Origin: SLFT01 sp964493075
GTDB lineage: Bacteria; Hydrogenedentota; Hydrogenedentia; Hydrogenedentales; CAITNO01
Length of the DNA stretch: 62,871 nucleotides
Direction: 5' to 3'
NCBI GenBank assembly: GCA_964493075.1
Contig: CAZBNU010000002.1
Span: forward strand, 1-62,871
Part shown: positions 16,634 through 24,881 of the stretch, one piece after another
Layout: each line of letters starts with the position of its first letter
How positions within the stretch are numbered: position 1 is the first letter of the stretch
Position numbers and translations under genes: made by a program
Notes under the pieces: generated by a model
The model's database searches: none
Told to the model about the DNA's origin: nothing
Seen by the model: the letters and a program-made list of their open reading frames with translations, nothing else

Positions 16634-17962
16634 ATGGCAGCCGAAAAGTACATGGCAATAGCGCGCAAACACCGTCCGCAAACATTCGATGATGTGGTGG
16701 GACAGGAACACATTACGCGCACCCTTACTAATGCTATTGTCTCCGGACGCATTCATCACGCCTTCCTGTTTATCGGGTCGCGCGGCATCGGTAAAACCAC
16801 CACAGCGCGCATCCTCGCCAAGGCGTTAAACTGCGCCAATGGGCCGACCGAAACCCCCTGCGGCGAATGCGACAACTGTGTTTCCATTGCCGCAGGCAAC
16901 AACATTGATGTCATCGAGATTGACGGGGCCTCCAACAATAAGGTCGAAGATGTGCAGGCAATCCGGGAAAATATCCGGATGGTTCCCAGCAGCAGCCGCT
17001 ACAAAATTTATATCATTGATGAGGTGCATCAGCTGAGCACCCACGCCTTTAACGCATTGTTGAAGACGTTGGAGGAGCCGCCCGCTCATGCCATTTTTGT
17101 GCTCGCCACTACGGAAGCGCACAAAATACCTGCCACAATTATTTCCCGCTGTCAGCGATATGATTTCCGGCGCGTCGCCATCAAAGACATCGTTGCCCTG
17201 CTGAAGCGCGTCCTGGCAAAAGAAAACCGCACCGCCACAGACGAGGCGTTGTATGCCATCGCCCGTATTGCCGAGGGCGGCGTGCGCGATTCGGAAAGTA
17301 TCCTGGACGAGTTGATCACCTACTGCGACAAAGAGATTAAGTTTGCGGATGTATTTGACGTGCTGGGGCTGGTGGACTGGCAGGCGTTTCATGATTTGTG
17401 CGACGCTGTGCTGGCCGGGAATGTGGTGCGGCAGCTGGAGATTGTGGATGATGTGATTTCTGCAGGCAAGGACCTGTCCCAGTTTGTGGAAGATATCCTC
17501 CGCTATTTCCGTAACCTGCTTGTTTGCCGCACTGCCGGTGCAAGCGAAACGCTGTTACGTCTTCCAGAAGCAGAACTGGAGGCAATGGCAATGCGCGCCT
17601 CCAAGTTCACACTGGTGAAATTGATTAAACTGGTGGAACAGTTCGCGGAACTGGTCAATGCCTTTGATTCCCAGATAGCACAGCGCACTGCATTGGAAAC
17701 CCTGTTGATCCGAATCTCTCAGGTGGATGCGGAAATTTCGCTGGACACAGTCATAGAGAAACTCATCCTCCTGGGCAAAGGCGGCATCGGGGCCAATCAG
17801 GATGCCGCAGCAGCCACCCCCACCCCACCACCACCAAACCCTCGCTTAGCCGGCCGGGTCAAACAGCGCCAACGGTACCCGCCACGGAAAGGCGCATTCA
17901 TTTTGACTGTAACCGCGCAAAAACACAGTGGCGTTCTCTGGTGCAAAAAGCAAGCGATTTAG
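16634..17962 (+). CDS. dnaX: DNA polymerase III tau/gamma subunit, N-terminal frame
   Basis: Clamp-loader ATPase subunit. In 442 residues: AIARKHRPQTFDDVVGQEH at the start, Walker A IGSRGIGKTT, a zinc-binding cluster (CANGPTETPCGECDNC), Walker B IIDEVHQL and sensor 1 ATTEAHKIPATIISRCQ. The frame opens upstream inside the SRP RNA; the ATG at 16634 with CGAGG before it is the sensible start. After about residue 390 it runs into a Pro/Thr stretch (17813-17841) and then into sequence unlike DnaX, ending at 17962. The conserved C-terminal domain continues in the -1 frame (to 18342). So this frame alone gives a gamma-like product, unless the change is an assembly error. Confidence 0.93.
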   Translation: MAAEKYMAIARKHRPQTFDDVVGQEHITRTLTNAIVSGRIHHAFLFIGSRGIGKTTTARILAKALNCANGPTETPCGECDNCVSIAAGNNIDVIEIDGASNNKVEDVQAIRENIRMVPSSSRYKIYIIDEVHQLSTHAFNALLKTLEEPPAHAIFVLATTEAHKIPATIISRCQRYDFRRVAIKDIVALLKRVLAKENRTATDEALYAIARIAEGGVRDSESILDELITYCDKEIKFADVFDVLGLVDWQAFHDLCDAVLAGNVVRQLEIVDDVISAGKDLSQFVEDILRYFRNLLVCRTAGASETLLRLPEAELEAMAMRASKFTLVKLIKLVEQFAELVNAFDSQIAQRTALETLLIRISQVDAEISLDTVIEKLILLGKGGIGANQDAAAATPTPPPPNPRLAGRVKQRQRYPPRKGAFILTVTAQKHSGVLWCKKQAI

Positions 17963-18342
17963 ACACGGAATTGGGACTTTCTCTGGGAAGAGCCTATCCT
18001 ATAAGCCTGGACGATTCCGGTGTCCTTACGGTTGAGTTTGAGCCAGGCGCGGATAAAGGATATGCCATTCTCCAGTCCCCTGAAAAAATAGGGCGTTTTG
18101 AGTCTCTGCTCCAGGAGAAAACAGACAATATCGTCAAGGTACAGATACGCAAAGCCCCACCTCCCCCACCACCGCCAGAAGAAACAACCGTGGCTGAACA
18201 GGAACCACCAATGGAATTGCGGGAAGTACCTGCAGAGAATTATGACGACTTGCTCCGAGAGGACGGCATTGCAGTGGTGGTAAAGGAATTCCGGGGGGCC
18301 ATTGTCGCGGTGCAGGGGACGCAAAAGCAAAAGAGAAAATAG
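17821..18342 (+). CDS. dnaX: dnaX C-terminal continuation in the -1 frame (tau-specific domain)
   Basis: Open in the frame -1 to the upstream dnaX frame. It reads through a Thr/Pro/Ala-rich linker into TQWRSLVQKASDLDTELGLSLGRAYPISLDDSGVLTVEF. This matches the W..LV...L...L..A.P.S...G.L.I.F pattern of the DnaX domain that follows the ATPase core in full-length tau. A Pro-rich segment (KAPPPPPPPEETT) and a short C-terminal domain follow. Its first ATG is at 17941 with no ribosome-binding site, so independent translation is unlikely. Either ribosomes slip -1 near the C/A-rich run at 17813-17841, or a base is missing from that homopolymer-rich stretch. Confidence 0.75.
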   Translation, partial: HPTTTKPSLSRPGQTAPTVPATERRIHFDCNRAKTQWRSLVQKASDLDTELGLSLGRAYPISLDDSGVLTVEFEPGADKGYAILQSPEKIGRFESLLQEKTDNIVKVQIRKAPPPPPPPEETTVAEQEPPMELREVPAENYDDLLREDGIAVVVKEFRGAIVAVQGTQKQKRK

Positions 18343-18462
18343 CATCCCGCAGCAGGGTGCAGAAACTTACAGGGCAGATTGGATATATAACAGGTGCAGA
18401 CAGACGCGATTGCAGGGCTATGCTCCAAACGCATCTGCTTTCACAAACGAAAGGTTTTTTAC

Positions 18463-19275
18463 ATGCAACACTTATCCGGTCGTTTTGGTTTCCTGGGGTA
18501 TGGAAATATGGGTGGAGCCATCGCCGCAGGCCTTCTGGCGCAAGGGACGCTGGAAGCCGCACAGGTCTATGCCTATGACCCAATTGCAGATCGCATGGCA
18601 GAAGCAAAAACTGCCGGTATACAATGCGCCGACACTCCGCAGACGCTTATCGCCTCCTGTAACACGATCATACTCGCCGTAAAACCTCAAATGCTGGACC
18701 AAGCCCTTGCGCCTCTGGCTGACAACATTCCCGCCGACATCCGGGTAATCTCCATTATGGCGGGCATCTCCATAGCAGCACTGGAATCGCGTTTTGGAAG
18801 CAACGCCCGCATCATACGGGTCATGCCCAATACACCCGCACTGGTGGGCGCAGGCGCCGCAGCACTCGCCTGCAACGCGGCCTGTTCTGACGAGGATGCG
18901 GCAGATGCACGCACGGTTTTTGAGGCCGTCGGCATTGCCGAGATCGTGCCTGAATCTTATATGGACGCCGTCACCGCGCTCAGCGGCAGCGGCCCGGCCT
19001 ATTTCTTTTACCTTGTGGAGTGTTTGGTAGCCGCAGCCGTCGTCGAAGGGCTCCCCGAAGAGACGGCGCAACGTCTTGCCGGACAAACCCTGCTGGGCGC
19101 GGGACAACTGCTTGTATCCTCCGGAAAACGCCCGGACGTTTTAAGAGAGCAGGTAACTTCAAAGGGCGGCACCACCTTTGCCGCATTGGAATCTTTTCGG
19201 GCAGCAGATTTTCCTGCCATGGTACAGACCGCGTACCATGCGGCGGCGGAACGCTCCCGTGAACTGGGAAAATAA
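18463..19275 (+). CDS. proC: pyrroline-5-carboxylate reductase
   Basis: Last step of proline synthesis, reducing pyrroline-5-carboxylate with NAD(P)H. About 270 residues: Rossmann motif FGFLGYGNMGGAIAAGLL at the N-terminus, VMPNTPALVGAGAAAL in the middle, and the family signature ALSGSGPAYFFYLVECL followed by VTSKGGTTFAAL. The frame is open further upstream, but the ATG at 18463 begins the Rossmann fold and has AAAGG before it. The proline pathway partner proB lies far away at 52.3 kb. The DivIVA-like gene follows after 11 nt. Confidence 0.95.
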   Translation: MQHLSGRFGFLGYGNMGGAIAAGLLAQGTLEAAQVYAYDPIADRMAEAKTAGIQCADTPQTLIASCNTIILAVKPQMLDQALAPLADNIPADIRVISIMAGISIAALESRFGSNARIIRVMPNTPALVGAGAAALACNAACSDEDAADARTVFEAVGIAEIVPESYMDAVTALSGSGPAYFFYLVECLVAAAVVEGLPEETAQRLAGQTLLGAGQLLVSSGKRPDVLREQVTSKGGTTFAALESFRAADFPAMVQTAYHAAAERSRELGK

Positions 19276-19286
19276 GGACAGATGTT

Positions 19287-20003
19287 ATGCGAACAGACCG
19301 GGTGGTTTCTGAAGTGCTGGGCGAAGATATTGCCCTCACGCCAAGCGACCTTTACAATGCGGAACTGAAAACGAGCCTTTTCGGAGGCTATTCCAAAAAT
19401 CAGGTGGACGCCCTTCTTGAGCGGGCCGCCGATGTGCTGGAAATCCTCGTTACCAGGAACAAAGAACTGAAGCGGACCAATGAAGAACAGAAAGAGGAAC
19501 TGACCAAACTCCATGACATGGAGGCTTCCCTGCGAAGCGCCCTGGTAAGTAGCCAGAAAATGAGTGAGAACATTATTGCATCGGCGCGCTTTCAGGCGGA
19601 TGCGTTGCTGGCAGAAGCGAAACTCGCACGTGCGCAGGCGGTGTTCAAGATGGAGCAGTTGCCCGACGCCCTGCGCGCCGAGATTCGTCGTCTCATGGAA
19701 GCGCGGGACCTGTTACGCGCTGACATCGCCGCAATCATCAAATCCCATGAAAGCCTTCTTGAACGTATCCCCCATGCCGAGAAGACCTCTGAAACATTTG
19801 TCAGGGAGGAGGTCAAGAATCACTTTGTCTCTTTCCACGATGATGACGAGGAAGAAGAGCAGCAGCAAAATATTCCAATGACCACTACAGAGCATGAGGA
19901 CACCCCGAAAAACGAGGACACCCTGGAAGTGCACCAGGACAATTCCGAGCAACAAGATTCGTCTGAAACCATGAAAGAACCAGACACCCATGCTGAAATT
20001 TAA
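19287..20003 (+). CDS. DivIVA-family coiled-coil protein
   Basis: The 238 residues have the DivIVA N-terminal signature (ALTPSDLYNAELKTSLFGGYSKNQVDALLERAAD), in which a segment touching the membrane precedes a coiled coil. A long helical region follows (residues 45-170: NKELKRTNEEQKEEL..., MSENIIASARFQADALLAEA). The C-terminal 60 residues are acidic and low-complexity (EEEEQQQ, TTTEHEDTP). In Gram-positives DivIVA marks curved membranes at poles and septa; its role in a LolA-containing cell is unclear. It overlaps lolA by 14 nt and sits 11 nt after proC, recalling proC/ylm/divIVA neighbourhoods. Confidence 0.85.
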   Translation: MRTDRVVSEVLGEDIALTPSDLYNAELKTSLFGGYSKNQVDALLERAADVLEILVTRNKELKRTNEEQKEELTKLHDMEASLRSALVSSQKMSENIIASARFQADALLAEAKLARAQAVFKMEQLPDALRAEIRRLMEARDLLRADIAAIIKSHESLLERIPHAEKTSETFVREEVKNHFVSFHDDDEEEEQQQNIPMTTTEHEDTPKNEDTLEVHQDNSEQQDSSETMKEPDTHAEI

Positions 20004-20769
20004 ATTGTGTGCCCTTCTGATTGCAGCCTGCCTGTTTGGAACCGCCTTTGCAGAAGTAGACAACGAAAATGAATTTGAGGCCTTCTTCCGCGCCTTTAAG
20101 GAAAAACGGGATGGAATTGGATCTCTGACTGCACACTTCACCCAAAAAACCGTTCTACCGGACGAAATCATCACCACCGAAGGAACCCTCTACTATTCCA
20201 AACCTCGGCGCATTATGTTCAAGACCGACGAGCCTGACCGGGCCATTCTGGTGGACGGCAGACGGGGCTATGAGTACGACGCGGAAATCAGGCAACTCAC
20301 CATCTTTGATATTGAAGACCATCCCCGGGCGGACATCTTTTTTATGGGCTTCGACGACGACACAGAATCCCTGCAGTCCGCTTACGAGGTATTGTTGATG
20401 ATCACCCACGATGCCAGAGGCATGCAGGGCATCAAGATTAAACCACGCCCGGACTCTGATGACGAAGTCTACTTCATGGAAGTCAATCTCTTCCTGCGGG
20501 ACGAAGATTATCTTCCCTATCGCATCCACATCGTGAACGATGCCGAGTCCGAAGTATTCATTGACATAGACGAAATCACCCCGCAAGCAGAACAAGCCCT
20601 TGATACTGCCCGAATACTCGTGCCGCAGGGCGTCAAAATCATTGAAAACGATGACGTGGTGGCTACCGTCGAGGAAGAACAGTATTTCCCCGCCATTACC
20701 ACCGCTCCTCAAACACAGGAACGCGACCTGCCCGAAGACACAACCCTTCAAGAAGAGAATAATTCCTAG
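19990..20769 (+). CDS. lolA: LolA-like outer-membrane lipoprotein carrier protein
   Basis: A 259-residue secreted protein with a signal peptide (MLKFKLCALLIAACLFGTAFA) and the LolA/YdcA beta fold pattern: FKEKRDGIGSLTAHFTQKTV, EGTLYYSKPRRIMFKTDEPDRAILVDGRRGYEYD and a later DEVYFMEVNLFLRDEDYLPYRIHI. LolA chaperones lipoproteins through the periplasm. The C-terminal 45 residues are an acidic extension (RDLPEDTTLQEENNS) beyond the usual fold. Its start lies inside the end of the divIVA-like gene, which implies translational coupling. Confidence 0.85.
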   Translation: MLKFKLCALLIAACLFGTAFAEVDNENEFEAFFRAFKEKRDGIGSLTAHFTQKTVLPDEIITTEGTLYYSKPRRIMFKTDEPDRAILVDGRRGYEYDAEIRQLTIFDIEDHPRADIFFMGFDDDTESLQSAYEVLLMITHDARGMQGIKIKPRPDSDDEVYFMEVNLFLRDEDYLPYRIHIVNDAESEVFIDIDEITPQAEQALDTARILVPQGVKIIENDDVVATVEEEQYFPAITTAPQTQERDLPEDTTLQEENNS

Positions 20770-20792
20770 TTGGATATCTGAAAAAAAAGATT

Positions 20793-20821
20793 TTGAAATT
20801 CCGACTCGCAAATGGTACAAT
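20793..20821 (+). promoter_or_regulatory. promoter of the repeat lipoprotein gene
   Basis: TTGAAA (20793-20798), 17-bp spacer ending TGG, TACAAT (20816-20821): a good extended -10 promoter. The message would carry a leader of about 230 nt without a recognised riboswitch. Confidence 0.6.
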
Positions 20822-21057
20822 TTATGTAAGATCATAGTGTTGGATAATGGGTAGTGAGTTGGATTGTAGCAGTAAACAGAGTGCAGACTGTTTTTGTGTT
20901 GGAATTTTTCCACAGGACTTATGGTGTTTACGATGGTATAGCAATTAATTTTAAGTGCATCGAATTTTTGGATGCCCATAAGGCAGGAGATGGTGTAGTT
21001 CTGATCGTAGTCATCTAACTTGTTTAATAGATATGCGCTTGGACATGGAGAATGATA

Positions 21058-23949
21058 ATGAATACTGGACGCTTACTAGCATTGGCACAAGTGATACTTG
21101 TTCTTGTATCGCTTGCGGTAATGTCAAGTTGTGTCCCCGACACCAATCTTGCCAGAAATACGCTCAAGTTCATCAGCAAGTATTCCGAATCGGCAGGTTG
21201 CAGGGGCTGTAGACCGATTGAGGGTGAAGGCGAAGTTGTTGAAGGTGAAGGCGAAGCCGTTGAGGGTGAAGGCGAAGTTGTTGAAGGTGAAGGCGAAGTT
21301 GTTGAGGGTGAAGGCGAAGTTGTTGAGGGTGAAGGCGAAGTTATTGAGGGTGAAGGCGAAGTTATTGAGGGTGAAGGCGAAGTCATTGAGGGTGAAGGCG
21401 AAGTCATTGAGGGCGAAGGCGAAGTTGTTGAGGGCGAAGGCGAAGTTGTTGAGGGCGAAGGCGAAGTTGTTGAGGGTGAAGGCGAAGTTATTGAGGGTGA
21501 AGGCGAAGTTATTGAGGGTGAAGGNNNNNNNNNNNNNNNNNNNNNNNNNNNNNNNNNNNNNNNNNNNNNNNNNNNNNNNNNNNNNNNNNNNNNNNNNNNN
21601 NNNNNNNNNNNNNNNNNNNNNNNNATTGAGGGTGAAGGCGAAGTCATTGAGGGTGAAGGCGAACCCGTTGAAATATTCCTACTCAGTTATTTGTCCGATA
21701 CTGGAGGAACACTGGTGGGCGATGCTGTTCAATCAGTCATCCAAGGCGAAAACAGTGATCCCATACTCGCCGTACCCGATGAGGGATATCATTTCCTGCA
21801 ATGGAGTGACGGCAGCGTCGAAAACCCAAGAACAGAAACAAATGTCACAGAAGACATTCTCGTAACCGCTGAATTTGCCATCAATTCCTATACGATCACC
21901 TACGAGCCAGGAGTGAACGGTAGCATAGAGGGAAGCACGCCACAAACCGTGAATCATGGCGACGATGGCGCTCCCGTTCTCGCTACACCCCATGAAGGCC
22001 ATCACTTCCTGCAATGGAGTGACGGCAGCGTCGAAAACCCAAGAACAGAAACAAATGTCACAGAAGACATTCTCGTAACCGCTGAATTTGCCATCAATTC
22101 CTATACGATCACCTACGAGCCAGGAGTGAACGGTAGCATAGAGGGAAGCACGCCACAAACCGTGAATCATGGCGACGATGGCGCTCCCGTGCTCGCCGTA
22201 CCCGATGAAGGCCATCATTTCCTGCAATGGAGTGACGGCAGTACCGAAAATCCAAGAACCGACACAAGCGTCACAGAAGATATTCTTGTGACCGCAAACT
22301 TCAGCATAAACACCTATTCCCTCATCTATAACGCGGATATTAACGGCACGCTTGTGGGAAATACAGCGCAAACCGTAGAATACGGCGCCAACGGATCGCC
22401 CGTAGCGGCAATGGCGAATACCGGTTTTCACTTTGAGCAATGGGATGATGGCGTCACCAGCAATCCGCGTCGCGACAATAATGTCACCAGCGACATTAGC
22501 GTTACCGCTGCGTTCAGCATCAACACCTACACGCTGACCTATCTTACTGATACCGGCGGCAGCTTATCTGGCCTTACAGAACAACTGGTCGAACACGGCG
22601 CTGCAGGCTCTTCAGTCACCGCCGTGCCTGACATTGGCTATCATTTTGTCAAATGGAACGACCAACGCACCGATAATCCCCGTACTGATGTGGATGTTGT
22701 GAGCAATATCACCGTAACCGCCCGCTTCGAGATCAACACCTACACGCTGTCCTACTTGGCAGCTGAAAACGGAATCATCATTGGTGAAACGACACAGGAG
22801 GTACGACATGGCAATAACGGCGAGTCGGTAGAAGCCGTCCCCGATGAAGGATATCATTTCCTGCAATGGAGCGATGGCAGCACCGACAATCCACGTACTG
22901 ACATCAATGTGCCAGGCGATATTACCGTCACCGCATTGTTCGAAATCAACCAATATACCTTGACTTATCTCACCCAGGGCAACGGTTCCATTACAGGGGA
23001 AACAATCCAGTTAATAGACCATGGCGCCGACGGTACTGCGGTAACAGCAGAAGCAGCGCCGGGACATCATTTTGTGCAATGGAGCGACGGCGTGACAACG
23101 GCTGTACGCATTGACACCGGAGTAACCGCTGATATTGGTGTGGCCGCTGTCTTTTCCATTGATTTCAGCGGCACCCTATTATTGCCCGGCGACATACCGA
23201 TGGAGTTTGTATGGATACCGGCGGGAACCTACCTGATGGGGGACGAGCCAACCGGCAGCCCAGCAGATGAAGCACAGCATGAGGTCACCATTGAGTACGA
23301 CTTCTGGATGTGCAAGTATGAAATAACACAGCAGCAATGGCTGGCGCTGATGGGCGGCTTTCCCGAAACAACACCTTCGACGGTCTATGGACTCGGCGAC
23401 GCATATCCCGTTTATTACGTTTCGTGGAACGACACCCAGGACTTCATCAACGCGCTGTCAGCGTACATTAATACTACGGAACAGGGTATAATGGACCTGC
23501 GACTGCCCTCTGAATCCGAATGGGAATACACCTGCCGCGCTGGCACCACCACCCGCTTTTATTTCGGCAATTCAGACGGCTGCCTGACCCAGTGTCAAGA
23601 CTGTGAAGCAGGCGTTCTGCCGGGCAATCGTACCGATTACATGTGGTATTGCGGCAACGAAATACCTGAAGGGTGCAAACCCGTGGGCGGAAAACTCCCG
23701 AACGCCTTTGGTCTTTACGATATGAGCGGCAATGTCTACGAATGGTGTGAAGACGACTGGCAGGGTGGATACAACGGCACACCGACAGACGGCAGCGCCT
23801 TTATGAAATCGCCTCGTGCAACCCGTCGTGTAATCAGGGGCGGCTATTGGGAAAATAGCGCAAAAAGTTGCTATTCCTCAGCCAGAAGCAGCAACACCCC
23901 TGCCACCCGGGATTATGCCCTCGGATTCCGCCTGGTACTGGCGCAGTAA
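21058..23949 (+). CDS. large lipoprotein: EGEGE repeats, seven InlB-type repeats, SUMF1/FGE domain
   Basis: At least 963 residues; the length is uncertain because a 100-N gap falls in the repeats. Order: a signal peptide with a lipidation-type Cys (LAVMSSC, Cys25); some 14 heptapeptides (V/I)(V/I)EGEGE before the gap and two after; seven repeats of 71 residues with the pattern YTxTY...NGS..G...Q.V.HG..G..V.AVPDEGYHFxQWSDG...NPRTD..VT.DI.VTAxFxIN (divergent InlB B-repeat type); then a 260-residue formylglycine-generating-enzyme-like domain (EFVWIPAGTYLMGDEP, LRLPSESEWEYTCRAGT, FGLYDMSGNVYEWCEDDW, RVIRGGYW, GFRLVLAQ). ATG at 21058 has TGGAG 7 nt upstream. It is probably cell-surface exposed. 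SUMF1 domains of this sort are often non-catalytic binding modules; the catalytic Cys pair of true FGE is not evident. Confidence 0.88.
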   Translation: MNTGRLLALAQVILVLVSLAVMSSCVPDTNLARNTLKFISKYSESAGCRGCRPIEGEGEVVEGEGEAVEGEGEVVEGEGEVVEGEGEVVEGEGEVIEGEGEVIEGEGEVIEGEGEVIEGEGEVVEGEGEVVEGEGEVVEGEGEVIEGEGEVIEGEXXXXXXXXXXXXXXXXXXXXXXXXXXXXXXXXXXIEGEGEVIEGEGEPVEIFLLSYLSDTGGTLVGDAVQSVIQGENSDPILAVPDEGYHFLQWSDGSVENPRTETNVTEDILVTAEFAINSYTITYEPGVNGSIEGSTPQTVNHGDDGAPVLATPHEGHHFLQWSDGSVENPRTETNVTEDILVTAEFAINSYTITYEPGVNGSIEGSTPQTVNHGDDGAPVLAVPDEGHHFLQWSDGSTENPRTDTSVTEDILVTANFSINTYSLIYNADINGTLVGNTAQTVEYGANGSPVAAMANTGFHFEQWDDGVTSNPRRDNNVTSDISVTAAFSINTYTLTYLTDTGGSLSGLTEQLVEHGAAGSSVTAVPDIGYHFVKWNDQRTDNPRTDVDVVSNITVTARFEINTYTLSYLAAENGIIIGETTQEVRHGNNGESVEAVPDEGYHFLQWSDGSTDNPRTDINVPGDITVTALFEINQYTLTYLTQGNGSITGETIQLIDHGADGTAVTAEAAPGHHFVQWSDGVTTAVRIDTGVTADIGVAAVFSIDFSGTLLLPGDIPMEFVWIPAGTYLMGDEPTGSPADEAQHEVTIEYDFWMCKYEITQQQWLALMGGFPETTPSTVYGLGDAYPVYYVSWNDTQDFINALSAYINTTEQGIMDLRLPSESEWEYTCRAGTTTRFYFGNSDGCLTQCQDCEAGVLPGNRTDYMWYCGNEIPEGCKPVGGKLPNAFGLYDMSGNVYEWCEDDWQGGYNGTPTDGSAFMKSPRATRRVIRGGYWENSAKSCYSSARSSNTPATRDYALGFRLVLAQ
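21217..21666 (+). repeat. 21-nt tandem repeat coding (V/I)(V/I)EGEGE
   Basis: Unit of 21 nt, about 14 copies visible before the assembly gap and two after it. Unit variants differ only at GTT/ATT/GTC choices, so the array is young and prone to slippage. Because 21 is a multiple of three, copy changes leave the frame open. The real copy number is unknown. Confidence 0.9.
21525..21624. other. assembly gap (100 N)
   Basis: Exactly 100 N within the 21-nt repeat, the conventional size for a gap of unknown length. The assembler evidently collapsed or broke at the tandem repeat. Confidence 0.99.
21670..23162 (+). repeat. seven 213-bp (71-residue) InlB-type repeats
   Basis: The period is 213 bp: the codons for QWSDG start near 21798, 22011 and 22224 in repeats 1-3. 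Roughly 180 bp is identical at DNA level between repeats 1-2 and 2-3 while repeats 4-7 have diverged. This points to a recent duplication or gene conversion in the first part of the array. Confidence 0.85.
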
Positions 23950-24077
23950 AGAGTGATTGCCCGCCTGATACGGTAAATCCTCTCATGGTTTGGAAAGGTG
24001 CCGAAGAAAACATCTGGTGGGGGCAAATTTTGATGCAGGCTGGAAGCCTATACCACAATCCTATACTACTCTTCACT

Positions 24078-24650
24078 TCACGCAGACGCGCTGGCACTGT
24101 CAATGATGTCTGCCAATTCCCCTGCGGCACGTTCAATATCATCATTCACCACGATATGCTCAAACTCATTGCTGGCAGCCATTTCAATTTCGGCATTCGT
24201 AAGACGCAAAGCCGTATCATCCGGCTTGTTGGTTCCCCGCGTTACCAGTCGACGCTTCAGTTCTTCCATGTTCGGCGGCGCGATAAATACTGAAACCATA
24301 TCGGGATAAAGGTCCCGGATACTGAACATTCCTTGTACGTCCAGTTCAAAAATAACAATGTTATCCCCAGTAAGCACCCGGTCCAATTCCGATTTCAGCG
24401 TGCCATAACGCTGCCCATGTACGTATGCCCACTCCACCAACGCATCCTCCTCAATCAACTGGTCGAATTCCTCCGGACTGTAGAAGTAATATTCCACGCC
24501 GTGGGTTTCCCCTGGTCGTGGCTTGCGCGTGGTAGCGGACACTGTCATGACAATATTTGGAAGCATCTCGCGTACCCTCTTCAATAACGTGCCCTTGCCT
24601 GCGCCCGATGGCGCGGCAACCACCACCAATTTTCCTTTGCCTGAATTCAT
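24078..24650 (-). CDS. gmk: guanylate kinase
   Basis: Phosphorylates GMP to GDP. At 190 residues it has the typical length. P-loop APSGAGKGTLL (13-23), GMP-binding TTRKPRPGETHGVEYYF, and the LID/CORE segments DALVEWAYVHGQRYGT and FELDVQGMFSIR. In many bacteria gmk follows yicC; here yicC is separate at 40.5 kb. It appears monocistronic, convergent with the lipoprotein gene. Confidence 0.96.
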   Translation of the reverse strand: MNSGKGKLVVVAAPSGAGKGTLLKRVREMLPNIVMTVSATTRKPRPGETHGVEYYFYSPEEFDQLIEEDALVEWAYVHGQRYGTLKSELDRVLTGDNIVIFELDVQGMFSIRDLYPDMVSVFIAPPNMEELKRRLVTRGTNKPDDTALRLTNAEIEMAASNEFEHIVVNDDIERAAGELADIIDSASASA

Positions 24651-24723
24651 TTATATCAACCTTTGCAGAAGTTCATCCCTGAAACAAGGTGATCATACAG
24701 GAAAAAGCGACCGGGTTGCCATA

Positions 24724-24750
24724 CGTCCCATCAGTCCCATTAGTCCCATC
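24724..24750. repeat. 9-nt tandem repeat (AGTCCCATC)
   Basis: Three exact-period units CGTCCCATC, AGTCCCATT, AGTCCCATC in the space upstream of gmk. It directly precedes a solo REP-like arm. Same family as the other GTCCC/GGGAC 9-mers. Confidence 0.75.
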
Positions 24751-24757
24751 AGCCAAC

Positions 24758-24792
24758 ATGGCGGGTTCCGCTGCGCTTCATCAACCCTACAA
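24758..24792. repeat. solo arm of the REP-like element
   Basis: Contains GCGGGTTCCGCTGCGCTTCA followed by TCAACCCTAC. It resembles the right arm of the inverted repeat at 2042-2129 but has no partner arm. Confidence 0.55.
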
Positions 24793-24808
24793 CTCACAAC
24801 GAATTTAC

Positions 24809-24857
24809 AAAAAAAACGCCTGTGCCGAAAACGTTTGGATACACTTCGGCACAGGCG
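24809..24857 (-). terminator. intrinsic terminator of the ffh-rplS operon
   Basis: Perfect 12-bp stem (CGCCTGTGCCGA 24817-24828 with TCGGCACAGGCG 24846-24857) followed on the minus strand by TTTTTTTT (24809-24816). Only 24 nt after rplS. Confidence 0.92.
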
Positions 24858-24881
24858 AGTAAATACGGCTCTTATAGAAAA

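Noticed and set aside
21024..21647. Minus-strand open frame (SPSITSPSPSTT...) across the repeat array
   Set aside because: It is the mirror of the 21-nt repeat coding EGEGE on the plus strand, with no ribosome site; the plus frame has a signal peptide and recognised domains.
21217..21666. CRISPR-like array
   Set aside because: The units are directly tandem without spacers and are in frame inside a lipoprotein gene; no cas genes are present.
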